DNA from: Welwitschia mirabilis
Lineage: Eukaryota; Gnetophyta; Gnetopsida; Welwitschiales
Length of the DNA stretch: 64,000 nucleotides
Reading direction: 5' to 3'
Assembly: GCA_051453625.1 (NCBI GenBank)
Contig: JBOZIK010000001.1
Coordinates: 168,448,353-168,512,352, forward strand
In this document: positions 1 through 11,900 of the stretch, one piece after another
Position numbering within the stretch: position 1 is the stretch's first letter
Layout of the letters: each line of letters begins with the position of its first letter
The notes under the pieces: model-generated
The model's input: only the letters and a program-made list of their open reading frames with translations
Told to the model about the DNA's origin: nothing
Database searches by the model: none
Position numbers and translations under genes: made by a program

Positions 1-77
1 GATCTTTTTTTTTTTTTTTTTTTTTGTTTGTTGTAGAAGAACCTTAATCCCCTATAGTTCCATGAGAGACAATGCAT
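1..77 (-). pseudogene. LINE ORF2 N-terminus (endonuclease start) ending in an A-run
   Basis: The minus-strand ATG at 77 gives MHCLSWNYRGL, matching the opening of plant LINE ORF2 endonucleases (M-N-C-L-S-W-N-x-R-G-L). One extra base then shifts the frame, and the sequence becomes an A-run of about 21 nt (plus-strand T at 5-25). The start overlaps the ORF1 end by about 26 nt, as in compact LINE transcripts. Nothing further of ORF2 is inside the window. Confidence 0.75.
5..25. repeat. T21 homopolymer (A-run on the LINE strand)
   Basis: A 21-base T-run lies next to the window start. On the LINE-0 strand it is an A-run directly after the first ORF2 codons. It may be a poly(A) tail added at an A-rich site, or a slippage expansion. 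Confidence 0.9.
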
Positions 78-1169
78 TGGAGGTGTTTTTGCTCCTTTCT
101 AAGTGCTTGTCCTTTTTTCAGTGTGTCTTCTATTATAGCTTAGGAACTATTTACAACATTCTCTGCTGTTTCTTACTCTCGTAAGGTTCTGTTTCTCGGT
201 CTTCCCTTTGTTTGAGTTTCCAATTCATTAGATTCATCATCTTAAAGGTTTAGTTGGGTGTCATTCTCATCCAGGAGTAGTTTAAATGGGTTTTTTCTGC
301 TTTGGATCTTCCTTTTTCTTACTTTTCTTTGAAAAAATAGTGGTGCTTTTTTCGTTTATTCCTTCTGCTACTTCTGCCTGCATACACTCTGATTATGTCC
401 AATATTTCTGTAAAAGGTGCAAGTTTCCTTTTGCTTTCTTCAATGTCTATCAATCTCTTCCAACATTCTTCTCATAGGTGATCCAATCTTTTACAGTGTA
501 AGCATTACTTCTTCGAAGGAGCACATTTTCTCAAGAGGTGTCCTGATTTTCCACAGGTTAAGCACAGGATCAGAAGATTCTCATATGTGACTTTTAGATT
601 ATAGGTTCTTCGTTTGAATCTAAACTTTACAGATTAAATTTCCTTGGTATCTTTGAGACTCATCCACACATAGAATCTAGCTAACATTAATCTGGTTTGT
701 TTAATTGTGATGTGATTTAGCTTAATCAAATCTCCAAACTGACCGACCATTATTCATAACAAATATTCATCCCAAAACCCTAGGGGAAACTTATGGATGC
801 AAATCTAGATCGGAAGTTTCTTAAATAGTTGTGAGTCTGATTGCATCCCCAGTGTCCATTTGGCTAGGAATGCCCTACCTCTAACCCCAAAAAACCATGA
901 TCCTCTTGCTATAATTTCATCTTGATCTTGTTCATTATCTAGATGGAATAAAATTAGCCCTTATGACATTGGTATAACATTGAATTTTCTGATCTCTGTC
1001 CATTTCATTATGACCCACTCATGGATCTGATCTAGCTGAGGTCGAGGGCTGGAAGAGACAAACTTGTCAATGAGGCTAAACTTAAGTTTTTTTTGATTTC
1101 ACTACACACATCTTTGTCTATGTCCAATATGAGATATTTCCCCTCTTTAGAGAACTAAGTATTCTCCAT
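52..1169 (-). pseudogene. LINE ORF1: DUF4283 gag-like protein with tandem CCHC knuckles (broken)
   Basis: ORF1 of plant L1 elements makes a nucleic-acid-binding gag-like protein. The minus-strand ATG at 1169 opens MENT*FSKEGKYLILDIDKD. A frameshift lies in the A-run around 1087-1094. The next frame carries the DUF4283 signature (EWVIMKWTEIRKFNVIPMS, then FHLDNEQD, SWFFGVRG, FLAKWTLGMQS, GFWDEYLL). Knuckle 1 (523-564) reads CLTCGKSGHLLRKC, a perfect CX2CX4HX4C. Knuckle 2 (463-504) reads CLHCKRLDHL*EEC with a stop where Arg or Trp is expected. A basic, Ser/Lys-rich tail follows and ends at a TAG at 52-54. It therefore overlaps the ORF2 start at 77 in another frame. Several in-frame stops fit C-to-T decay. 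The protein is non-functional but the family assignment is firm. Confidence 0.88.
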
Positions 1170-1430
1170 ATTAGGGTCAAACCCTAATAGAAAAGCCTAA
1201 AAAAACTAATCAAAACTACAAGACAGAAGGGCTCCTGAAACTTACCTGTTTACTGCTTGTCTTGTGGTCGAAACCACCCTCTTACACTGTGATCAGGGAC
1301 TAAAACCGCCTCCACTAAATCGCAATCTCCAAAACCGTCACCCTCCTTCTCTAAATCTATGATCTTCAGAGCTCCGACCTCTACCCTAATCCTCCAAAAA
1401 TCTTCATATCTTAAGTTACTTTGAATTATA

Positions 1431-2805
1431 CACTTAATATCTTTATTTTCATCACACTATTCCTTGTAGAAATAACCTTAACATTGACAAAGAATAAAAT
1501 AAATACTTTTATTAATACTTCTAAAATGGCTTCAAAGAGAGGATCTCACATTTGAAATGAGTGAATTTTAATAATTAGATTAGTAAGAGGTTTAAGTTCA
1601 TTATCTCATATTAACCTTTCTCAAATTACTATCTTATTTTTACATTTAGCTTTAAATTTAAATTTTTCATCCTTGTTCATTTTTTTGAATAAGTTCCCTC
1701 CTTTGGTTTATAAGGAGATGCCTCCACATCTTTGCCTCGGGATGAAGTAGTAGCAATAACTCCTCCTTGGCACTGGGTGGCATATATATAATTAACAGTG
1801 TTGAATTAGTACATTAAAATAAATCTTAATTATAGCTATAAGTAATACATAAACTACACAATCACTATTTTGGTATAAATGATAGTCTAAGATGGAAAAC
1901 TTAGAAATGCACAATCTAAATTAGCTCAAATTCCTCTAATTTAAGCAAGAATGTGATACATAAATATCAAAAATTTGAGTAATCAATTTAATCTAGATAA
2001 GTATCATCTCATCAAATACCTATCATGAAAATTAGATATAGTTAAATTGAGGCTTTGGATAGTCAAGATTTAAGGTTAAAAAATTTAAAAGAATTAATAG
2101 ATATAACAACAACAAAGTAAAGAGATATAACTCATGAGTAAAGTATTGCTATATTAAATAAATTAATTTAGAAATAATAAATACTAGTTTTATGTGTACT
2201 TGAAAATAAGGTTAAAGAGTTACTTAAAACCAATAATACTTCATTCTAGTCAATTTAACTTAGCATTATAAATATATTTTTAATCAATATATATGCTATC
2301 TGATAGAAAAACATAATATGCAACTAAGAGAAATAAGAGTGGGATGATTTGAAAGAAAGAATAATATAATTATAATTTCTCTCCAAAAAAGACATTAAAG
2401 AATGTAAATAAAATTGTTGATAATGAGTTTGAATAACTATCAAACCTTAGATAAAGTCTTGAATTTAAAATAAATTCAAGAATATTAGAAAGAAACAAGT
2501 AAAAATAAAAACTATTATATTAGAAATGGAGTATAGTAACTACATGTTTATATTTTCATAACATTTTAATAGTGAATTAATTCTTAAGATTAGGCAGTTG
2601 ATAGTCTTAAAATAAATTAGAATTTTTAGCATGTTAATAATTAAACTACTAAGAACACTAACTAACCATTTATTCATTTGGAATAGAAATAGAATAAGAC
2701 TCATGTCTAGTGGATTTAATCATGTACATAATGGTAATCAATCAAGATTATCTAAGAAGATATTTTAATAAATCAAATGCAAGGTGCTGGAAGTGGAACA
2801 ATTGA
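1431..2805. other. AT-rich stretch without recognisable gene
   Basis: No protein motif was recognised on either strand. The 3' part may be 3' UTR or LTR of the copia remnant to its right, but no LTR partner was recognised by eye. Confidence 0.5.
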
Positions 2806-2984
2806 CTATTTACTAACTAAAGTTAAAATGTATAGTGCAATATTGAGTAGTGGATATTTGAAATCCATCATAAAAGAACTTAGCATAAATTTAAGAAGTA
2901 TTAAGGATATACAAATTAAAACTATATAAAGGATACATATTTTAAAAAATGAAAAATCTAAGTAAAGTAACATATACACAATTA

Positions 2985-4620
2985 AGTGTAAAGGAAAGAA
3001 AATAAACCATGAACATGAATCAAGTTTTAGTAACTTACATAAGAACATAAAACAATTATGAGATAAATATTTAATTAGGATATCTATTAATTTATGCTCT
3101 ATAGATATGTACTCTAGATGAATATATTTATTGTCTACATGATCATGGATAAAGTAATATCTCCTATCTATATGTTTAATTCAAGGGTATAAGTCAAAGT
3201 TATTAGATATATTAATTAGATAAGAATTATCATAATAAATTAGGATATATGATTCATAAATGTTAATATCTCTAAATACAGGATGAATTCATAAGACTTG
3301 GGCTATGCAGCTATCAACTGATACATACTTAGATTTAATAGTAAACCAGTATTTGAAGTTTTTTTCACTAGCGTAATTAGATAAGCATGAATATATATAT
3401 TTAAAAAAAGCACTAATACTCTTACTATAATTTCTAAATCTAGCCTAATCAGCATCATAGTAAGTAGATAGATGTGAATTAAATTCTCTAAAAAACTAAA
3501 TTCCATAGTTTATGGTAAAGTTAACATACCATAATATCCTTTTAATATTACATAAATGAGATTTTCTAGATTTAAATTAATGTATGACATATAGTATAAT
3601 TGTAAAAAAAACATCTAACCTACTTTTTATGAGGTAAAGAATATTACTAGTCATACTTCCATAAAACTTGAGGTTTATGTCCTTATCATTTTGATTTGAA
3701 TATATCTTATTATTAATCACATTTTTGTAGAGATAGATTCTCTCTTATTTATTTTAAATTTCTTTACTAAATTACTTATAAATTTGTATTGAGATAAGAA
3801 TACTCCACTTTTGAGTTGTTTTATATACAAGCTGAGAAAGATTTGAATCTTACCTAAATCATTGATACCAAAGTGGCTAGTTAGTAATTTAGCAAATTCA
3901 TGGGATAAGTAACCTAGAGTAAAACTAGGTATAATGCCACCTATATAGTTTTAAACGAAAATAAAATCATATTTTATTCTCTTAATAAATAATGTTTTAC
4001 CTACTTAACTCTAATGAAATCATGCTCAATTATTAAATAGGTTTGTTTTTCATACCATGCTTTAGGTGATTACTATAGTTCATAAAAAGCCTTCTTTAAT
4101 CTATATACATGATTAGGATACTTTAAATCTATAAAAATCAAAGGTTTCTCTACAAAAGTAACTCTAACAAATTTCCATTTAGAAATTCACTTTTTACATC
4201 TATTTGATAAACAAGATAGTAATAGAAAAATTCTAATTGATTTCTTATACATGATGTTATAAAAGTTCTTTGTATCTTATATTGATAATTCCTTACTTTT
4301 ATAGAATTTGAGAAGTGATCTCAGATCTTCCCTTTAATTTAGATAGTGTAAGGTTGCTTATTAAGCTTTCATAGACCATGTAAAATATCCATCAGAATAT
4401 TATTAAATGCAAATAAGGTCTTATTATCTCACATTGTAATTTTCTTAAAGTAGGTTATGAGTTTTTTTTTTATTGTCTTAGTTAAATCAATACTTTCATA
4501 TTTCCAAATTTTTTTAGATAAAGTAGAATTTATTACTATTTTATAGTTCTTTGAGTTTAATCCATAGCATAATGCATTTATAGCGTTCTTTTTAATCATG
4601 ACAACATAGTTCTCTTAATT
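2985..4620 (-). pseudogene. Ty1/copia deletion derivative: gag fused to RT and RNase H (broken)
   Basis: Reading the minus strand from 4620 down, a copia gag (UBN2-type) segment lies at about 4600-4280 (KNAINALCYGLNSKNYK, then KKIWKY). It is followed directly by RT: motif YQIDVKSEFLNG at 4172-4209, then KYPNHVYRLKKAFYEL near 4078-4125, SPKAWYEK, KTLFIKR, HEFAKLLTSHFG and LYIKQLKSGVFLSQ. RNase H follows: DAD at 3448-3456, then KSKYVSVDSCIAQVLWIHP-like with stops. The conserved tail reads IKHIDRRYYFIHDHVDNK and HLEYISIEHKLIDILIKYLS, ending near 2985. Protease and integrase, which normally lie between gag and RT, are absent, so this is an internal deletion. Stops and frameshifts are frequent. 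The copia assignment is firm; the endpoints are approximate. Confidence 0.85.
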
Positions 4621-6200
4621 GGAACATCTCTTCCTCTCCTTCACAATTAAAATATCAACTCCATTAATAGTTATGCTTTCATTAGAAGGTTTGCATTCAT
4701 TCTCCATTATTATCTAGTAGTTGAAACTCATAGATTTAAAAAAGAGTTACATTCTAGTATTTCAAGATTCATAATTATATTCATTAAAGTATTATGAATA
4801 GTTAATTTATTAGACTTCTATCTTCTGCATCTATTAAATCATTTGAAACATACTAAAACAAGCAAGACATCTTAATGACTTACTCTAACATAAATTATTA
4901 GGACTAAGATTTCTAGAGAGTGAGGGGTAAATAAAAAAAGTAGGGGGAAATTTCACTTATATAAAATGTAATTAAAAAAATTATTTATATGATAATAAAT
5001 TTAAACTTAATTAAAAATAAATTACATTCAATAGGTAACACTAAATAAAATGAAATGGAGTGCATAAGAAAGAGAAGAAATAAATAATAAGTAAAATGTA
5101 GTAGAAGGATATACAAGATGTGGAGGAGAGAGTATGCTTTTAAAAGTAGACAATGTAAAATTTAGGTTTATAAGAGACTATGCCATGTAATAATGATATA
5201 ATAATATCGTTTATAATTATTGTAAGTGATAATTACAAGTTCCATAAGTGATTGAATAATTAGAAAGAGTCATGTAGGATTTTAATAGCTAGAAAAATAG
5301 TTACATTTTTCTTTTATTAATCACCTATAGTTATTATTCTTTTATTTTTTGAATAATGGATGGTCGACCTTCTATGTAAGTCTAGTTGATTGCTTTGGTA
5401 GTTAACCCCTATTATTCATTAATTGATCTCTTATTACTTCTTGAGAATTTTAAAATTTTTAATATTAGGTGGTTGCTAGCCTTTTTTTTTTTGGTTAATC
5501 ACTTCCTTATTAATAAGTTCGGTTTTATCTTGTAAATTTATCCTTAGCTAATTATTAACTTTAATTAATTATATTTTTTTTCATGTTCTAGCACTAAAAT
5601 TCCTTGTGATATTGCAATAAGCCTATGTAAGTATTACTTTCTTTATGTTTTGGTTTGTCATCAATAAATAATCCAAAGATGCAACAATGTGTATCACAAA
5701 GGTCTTTATCAGAATATATTGCCCATATGAACATATCTTTTGTTTAAACTTTTGTTTTCTTTTTTTAATGCTTTTTTCCCTATATATCATATGGATATCT
5801 TTTACAAATATCTACAGAGTACAAAATGTTTTGTCTAATGGGATTATTCTAGATTCATCTAAGATCATAATCACATTAAATTCTAGCATAAAACATCTAG
5901 CATGGTATGCATTAAAAAAGTCAAGTTTCTTACTTAAGAGTTTCTTCATCTAATAAGTTTTCAACATGTAAGTAAAATGGGTACTTAATAGATTTAAGGG
6001 TTATAGGATGAATTAAGTGATCCACATACTTACAGTAACTCTAAGTTTTAGCTAAACATAAGTCCTAAAAGTTAACATTGTTAAAAATTTCATTTCATAA
6101 ATGAAAATAATTTTAAGTTTTTTTAAATTTTTTAAATTTTGATTTCCTATGATTCTAGGTTAAAGGAATAGAGTTAAAGCCATGAACCATATAGATAGAT
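4621..6200. other. AT-rich stretch between copia and gypsy remnants
   Basis: No coding motif was recognised. A purine-rich patch at about 4914-4948 and microsatellite-like A/T runs occur. The interval probably holds decayed leader or LTR sequence of the copia element and 3' sequence of gypsy A, but no repeat pair could be shown by eye. The open frame at 5687-5953 looks hydrophobic only because the DNA is T-rich. Confidence 0.45.
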
Positions 6201-6259
6201 TTATGAAATTATTTAACTTTTTGCTCATTTACTTTAAAACAATGACTGTCCATAAGGAT

Positions 6260-7330
6260 TTTAATAAAACTAAGAGGAAATACTTTTAAAACTTGAAAAA
6301 GTATAATACATTTAAATATAAATGTTTAAGAAGATTTTTGAAATTTTAAATCATGTAATAAAACTAGATCATGTGTCTTAAAATATTTATAAAGGATGTA
6401 CTTATCTTAATAGGCTCTTATTATTTGTTTTTGGATTTTCTAGTTTTCATAGGATTCATTCATAATTTATTCAAGTTCATTCAAGTTAAGGCTCCTAGAT
6501 TCTAAAGATTTATTAAAGCTTTGGTTTAGCTATTGTATGATTTAGAAAGCTTTATGTTAAATTTAGAAGACAAGATAACAAGATTTTTTAAATACAATTT
6601 GGTAGGATGAATTCTAATAGAGGTTTCATATGTAGTGAAGAAACAAATTTTTTCAATATAATATTACCATTTTCTATAGGATCCTTTTCAACACTTGATT
6701 TGTAACTACTATTAGACCTTTGATTTATGGATGATAAAGGATTAAAACTTTATGTAATATTCCACTTTTGATTATCAAATTATTTAATATCCTATTGCAA
6801 AAATAAGTTTTTTTGTTACTAATGATGACATTAGTATGGTCAACGTAGTATAGAATATGTTAATTTAAGAATTTCAGAATAACTTTAAAATCATCTATTC
6901 TAATTTGGATAGCTTCACACCACTTATTAATGTTGTCTACATAAACATGTATATATTACTATGCAAAAGATGAAAGAGATGGTCAAAAATATATACATGC
7001 TATAAATCAAATGGTTTTATCTGAGGAATACAAGAAAAAAGCATCATATCTCTCTTTGTAATTTGACTTAAGAATTGACATTTATTACAAACTTTATACT
7101 ATTTATATACATATCTAATGAGAAATAACTAATAAAATCCAAATTAAAGGATTCAATGAGAAATTCTCTTAGTATAAAAGTAACGTCTAGATAGTTCACC
7201 ATGTGTGAATTTTAAAACACATAAAGTTTCTAACTATTGAATGCACTTATGAATTGTTTGATTAAAGTAGTATTTGAAAGATAAGGATTGTTTCAAAAGT
7301 ACTTATTTACTTTATGAAAGAATTTTACCT
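6260..7330 (-). pseudogene. Gypsy A integrase (zinc finger, core, C-terminal domain; broken)
   Basis: The integrase inserts element cDNA into the host genome. On the minus strand, CNKCQFLSQITKRDMM (about 7030-7095) matches the end of the gypsy HHCC region. The core end reads VLILYHP*IKGLIVVTNQ then VLKRIL (6675-6749), the TPYHPQTNGQ-type signature with C-to-T changes. The C-terminal segment reads NESYENSKIQKQIIRAYYDK then THDLVLLHDLKFQKSS, as in Athila-like integrases. Stops and frameshifts are present throughout. The family is clear; exact ends are estimates. Confidence 0.8.
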
Positions 7331-9131
7331 TATCTTGTTTATTCTAATGACTAGATAATTAGTTATATTAGCATACCAAAGTTCTCTTATAAAGTTTGAA
7401 GATATTAATTAGGAAATAAGTCATTTATAAGAATTAAATCTAAAAGACTCATGAAGTAATTAATAATGCAAGATAAACCATTAATAAATACATTTTCTAT
7501 TGCTTTCTTATCCTTATATTAAATTATTTTAAAATCACTATTCATTTCATTCATCTAGCTTTATGGTTTTTCTTATTCCATAAGCATTTAAAAGTAAAAT
7601 GATCTCACAAGAAAATCATTTTTTCATTTATAAGGTATGATCTAAATTCTTCCAAGGAAAAAAAACTACAGCTATTAGTTATTTTTTAGTTGAACAATTT
7701 AGTTAAGGACCTTATAATGTTTTTCTTATATAATAAATAGCATATGGTTTTCCGTTCTTATATTGCCCTAAGGCTACTCCCATAACATAATCATTTGCAT
7801 TACATAATCTCATAAAAGAAAGATACCAATTAGGAGGTTAAAATATAGAAGATGAAGTTAAAATATGTTTTAATTTTTAAAGACATCTTTTCATTCAAGA
7901 ATATAGTTATAAGAAAAATCTTTGCTAAGAATATTAGTTGAGAGATTTGAGATTTTAAATAAATCTTAAATGAATATTTTATAGTATCTAGAATTTGAAA
8001 TAAAATATCTAACATCTTTAATACTTCTAAGAAATAGAAGACAAGTGATAAGTTGAATTTTAGTAGGACTCATTTCTATCCCATTATTAGAAATCATATG
8101 TCTTAATATTGTGCTTCTTGTAACTATGAAATTATAATTTTTCCAATTAAGAATAAGATTTTTTTTATTTGTAATCTACAATAACAATTCCTAAATGATA
8201 TAAATAATAATTAAAAGTATCACTAAAAATGGAAAATTCATTCATAAAAACTTTAATAAATTCCTCAATCATATTAGAGAAGACACTTGTTACATATTGT
8301 TAAAAGGTAGCTGGGGAATTAAAAGGGACAAAGGACATTTTCTTATAGGAAAAATTCCAAATAAACATGTAAATGTGGTCTTTCCTAGGTATTTAAGAAT
8401 AATTGTTATCTAGTTATATCTTAAGTATCCATCTAATAAATAGTAATACTCATGACCCACTCGTGTCTCTTAGATCTAATAAATAAATGATAGAGAAAAA
8501 TAGTTCTTATGAGTTATACTGTCAATTTTTTTATAGTCAATGAACATTCCTAATTTTAATTTAGTTGGAATCAGTTCATTACTATCATGCTTAACTATCA
8601 TAATTATAGACTTTATAGGAATAGTTTGTATAAGGCTCACCCATTTACTAATAAAAATTAAATAGATAATAGTAGTGTCTAGTAAATTAAGGCATTATTT
8701 CATTACAACTTATTTCATGTGAGGGTCAAGTCTACATTGAGGCTCTTTACTAGCATTAATATTTTTTGCTAGGTGAATTTTATGCATATATATAATAGGA
8801 TCAATCCTTTTCAGGTCAAAAATAATTCATCTTATAGTCCTTTTATTTTTTTTCGAGCACAAAAACTAAGGCTTCTTCTTATGAAGATGATAAATTTGTA
8901 GAGACTACTAAATAATAGAATATATTATCTAATTGGAATGCATAATTTAGATTTTTAAAAATAGTTGTAATTTTAACATTAACTTATAATGCACTTCTCG
9001 CTAAAAGGTTTTCTTTGTGGTGCACATGATAAAAGCTTGAATTTATCCTTTTTATGAAAATTTTCATTGTGTTGGTTTATTTGAAGAGTAAGTGCTAGTT
9101 CTTCATGAGATTCATATAGTAAATTATCTTT
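7330..9131 (-). pseudogene. Gypsy A reverse transcriptase and RNase H (broken)
   Basis: The RT N-terminal side reads RIDPIIYMHKIHLAKNINA then KEPQCRLDPHMK (about 8830-8690). It continues with SKWVSLIQTIPIKS, HDSNELIPTKLKLGM and FIDYKKIDSITHKNYFSL (about 8650-8500). The NNELIPT..GWR.CIDYRKLN pattern is typical of Athila-like gypsy RT. The block from about 8400 to 7330 is the expected RT C-terminus and RNase H, but it is too decayed for a confident active-site call. A sequence gap cuts the segment upstream at 9132. Confidence 0.8.
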
Positions 9132-9676
9132 NNNNNNNNNNNNNNNNNNNNNNNNNNNNNNNNNNNNNNNNNNNNNNNNNNNNNNNNNNNNNNNNNNNNN
9201 NNNNNNNNNNNNNNNNNNNNNNNNNNNNNNNNNNNNNNNNNNNNNNNNNNNNNNNNNNNNNNNNNNNNNNNNNNNNNNNNNNNNNNNNNNNNNNNNNNNN
9301 NNNNNNNNNNNNNNNNNNNNNNNNNNNNNNNNNNNNNNNNNNNNNNNNNNNNNNNNNNNNNNNNNNNNNNNNNNNNNNNNNNNNNNNNNNNNNNNNNNNN
9401 NNNNNNNNNNNNNNNNNNNNNNNNNNNNNNNNNNNNNNNNNNNNNNNNNNNNNNNNNNNNNNNNNNNNNNNNNNNNNNNNNNNNNNNNNNNNNNNNNNNN
9501 NNNNNNNNNNNNNNNNNNNNNNNNNNNNNNNNNNNNNNNNNNNNNNNNNNNNNNNNNNNNNNNNNNNNNNNNNNNNNNNNNNNNNNNNNNNNNNNNNNNN
9601 NNNNNNNNNNNNNNNNNNNNNNNNNNNNNNNNNNNNNNNNNNNNNNNNNNNNNNNNNNNNNNNNNNNNNNNNNNNN
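9132..9676. other. Assembly gap (545 N) inside gypsy A
   Basis: This is a run of N. The flanks align with gypsy B around 14930 and 15031, where only about 100 bp separate the same two points. Confidence 0.99.
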
Positions 9677-10420
9677 ACTTTGTATTCATGTTCCCAAAGG
9701 ATACTTTTACTCCTACATTTCTACAATTAATTAGAGATTTAAAAATGATTTGGAATGATATTTTTAATGTAAATAAAAATCCTCTTAGGTTTTATTGTAT
9801 TTCTAGTACTATAAAGTTTACTAAATAGTAAATTTTATCTACTTACATTAAAGCATATTTTACTATTTCCTTAAGTACCGTAGTTAAGCATTTAGTAAGG
9901 TTAAAACTTATTTTTTTTTCTTTGGTCCTTTCAATTTAATTTATTTACATAATCTATAAGATATTAAATTTACACTAACTCCCAAGTTTCATAAGGATTT
10001 ATTAACTCTTTTGTTTCTCTTGATACATGAAATTGTTAGAGAACTAGGATTTTTAAAATTTCATAAAAGTTTATTTTAAACTATGAAACTTATTTATTAG
10101 ATTAAGAAATTATTTTATTTACATTTATTTTTATCTTTACTATGTATACATCTTTAAGAAATTTTATGTAAAAAAGGATTGTATTAACTACATTCAAAAG
10201 AGAAATGTTTACTTTCACTTTCTTAAAGATATTCAAGAATTCTTTGTTAAGTTTTTTTCCCTTAACTATGTGAGATGTTTAGAAATTTATTTCTTCTTTA
10301 CTTCTTCATATTCATGTCTTTTTATCTCCTCTCCATCATCCTTTTTAAATTTAATATTTTACTAAAGTTTAAAATTAGTTATGGGATTTATTTCCTATGT
10401 TATTAAACATTTTCATTTAT
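9677..10420 (-). pseudogene. Gypsy A protease region (broken)
   Basis: The flank begins ACTTTGTATTC and runs parallel to gypsy B from 15031 (ACTTTGTATTTA). It shares segments such as AAGGATTTATTAACTC and TACATGAAATT with B. By position between gag and RT this is the aspartic protease. No clear D-S/T-G active site could be read, so the protease call rests on synteny with gypsy order and with gypsy B. Many stops are present. Confidence 0.55.
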
Positions 10421-10429
10421 TTAGGTACT

Positions 10430-11900
10430 AGATCTAAGTGATATAGCATTAAATCCCCTAACTTATCCTCATTCTTCAACTATGTTAATATCATTTATAT
10501 TAGAAAACATTAGGTTATAAGCTTAACTCTTTCTCTTTTGTTTAGTAAAGATAATAAGTGAGACATAGTTTAAGAAAGTTTGTTCATCCTTTACTTTAGA
10601 CATTAAATAATTTCATAATTTTGCTGTTGATGTTAGTTTGCTTGGTTATTATTAGCTAATTATATTTTTGTAAACTACATAAGAATGTTCTCTAGTTTTC
10701 TAATCTAAGGATGATTAGGTACTTGTAAACTAAATGTTTGATTTTGTTAAGACTTTTATATGAAATTATTGTAATTTTTTCATTTAAACTTATAATAATA
10801 TCTATTAGGAAATGATGATTTTTATTATTATTATGTTAAGATCTATTCTAGATTATATGTTATTTACTTGTTTAATCAGAGTCTCTTTGTAGAGTTGAGT
10901 ATAATAATACTCATTTACACTCTTCAAAAGTACATATAACACATATAGATCCACAACTAATTAATCAAGTTTTACATGAATTAAAGTTATCTAAACTTTT
11001 AATGATGTAATCTATCTTTTGCTTTAATTATAATTGGTCATCTAGTTTACATATTCCTTGTTCTGTGGCCTTAAAGATGGGATCTTTTTGCTATTTCTTT
11101 ATTTCTAGAATGTCTTTATTACTTTTCAAGAATTTTATTTATGTTTTCCAAGATATCCCATGCTTCATCTAGTTATTAAGATGTGAATTTTTCACCACTT
11201 GTCATCTCTATTAGTTGCATACTTTATATAGTTAATCAGTCGTAGAAAACTCTTAACAATTTTTAAGCCTCAAATCATATTAAGGTCATCTCCTTAGTAT
11301 ATCTTAAAAGTGATCTAAATACCTTATGAAAAGGTCAATTATTTTGTTCTTAAAAGTGCATAATTTTTCTTTCATTAATTTCTTTTATGTACCAAAAAAT
11401 GCTTTTCTAAAAACTCATTTGTGAACTCTCTCTCTAGCCTAATTGAGTAAGTTTTCAAGTAGTTTAACCAAGACTTATCTTTCTCTTTTAAGAAAAAGGT
11501 AAAACGATTTACTCTAACTATTCACCTTATTGTGCTATAGTTAAAATTATGGCTTTAGGTTTTTTAAAATTCTTATAAAAATCTTCAAAATATAAACTAG
11601 AAAATTTAGGTAATAAGTTGATGGTGATAGGTTTTATTTTACTTTGATTTCTGTATTATATTGATTTTATATATATATATATATATATGAAATAAGTTAT
11701 AGATAAACACTCAAATTACATAACACTTTCAATGTTATCTTAAGTAATCCTTGATGAACTTTATGTCTACTAGTTTTAGACATGGATAATTTAATTAAAA
11801 AAATATCTATGGGATTTTTAATTAAAGCTTCACTAGTTTGAAACATAGGTTTTGGGAATTCTTGGTTAAATTAAATGTTAAAGTTATTTAGGAGTGGTTG
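10430..11900 (-). pseudogene. Gypsy A gag (broken)
   Basis: Around 11160-11220 the minus strand reads TSGEKFTS then LDEAWDILENIN. This parallels the Athila-like gag stretch in which a Ser/Gly-rich loop precedes an E-A-x-x-L-I repeat. The same position in gypsy B reads MSGGSFID (16510-16560). The rest is recognisable mainly by its co-linearity with gypsy B. Frequent stops occur, and a short (TA)n run lies at 11669-11689. Confidence 0.6.

Larger units (their letters stand above)
1..1430 (-). mobile_element. L1-type plant LINE, 5' part (LINE-0), runs to left window edge
   Basis: On the minus strand this segment reads, in order, a GC-richer leader (about 1430 to 1170), an ORF1 with DUF4283 and two zinc knuckles, and the first codons of ORF2 (endonuclease). 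GC content is visibly above the surrounding DNA. Plant L1 elements have this order. The leader holds no recognisable coding motif. The 5' end near 1430 is an estimate from the base-composition change. The segment stops in an A-run (T-run on the plus strand at 5-25). That run is either an internal expansion or the 3' tail of a copy made from a prematurely polyadenylated transcript. Confidence 0.85.

Noticed and set aside
286-477. 63-codon plus-strand open frame
   Set aside because: It is the antisense of the LINE-0 ORF1 tail and second knuckle; its Phe/Ser-rich text comes from T-rich DNA.
5687-5953. 88-codon membrane-like open frame
   Set aside because: Hydrophobicity follows from T-rich codons; no start context, homologous motif or conserved copy.
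8979-9730. Open frames on both strands at 9 kb
   Set aside because: They run through the N gap, so the length is meaningless.
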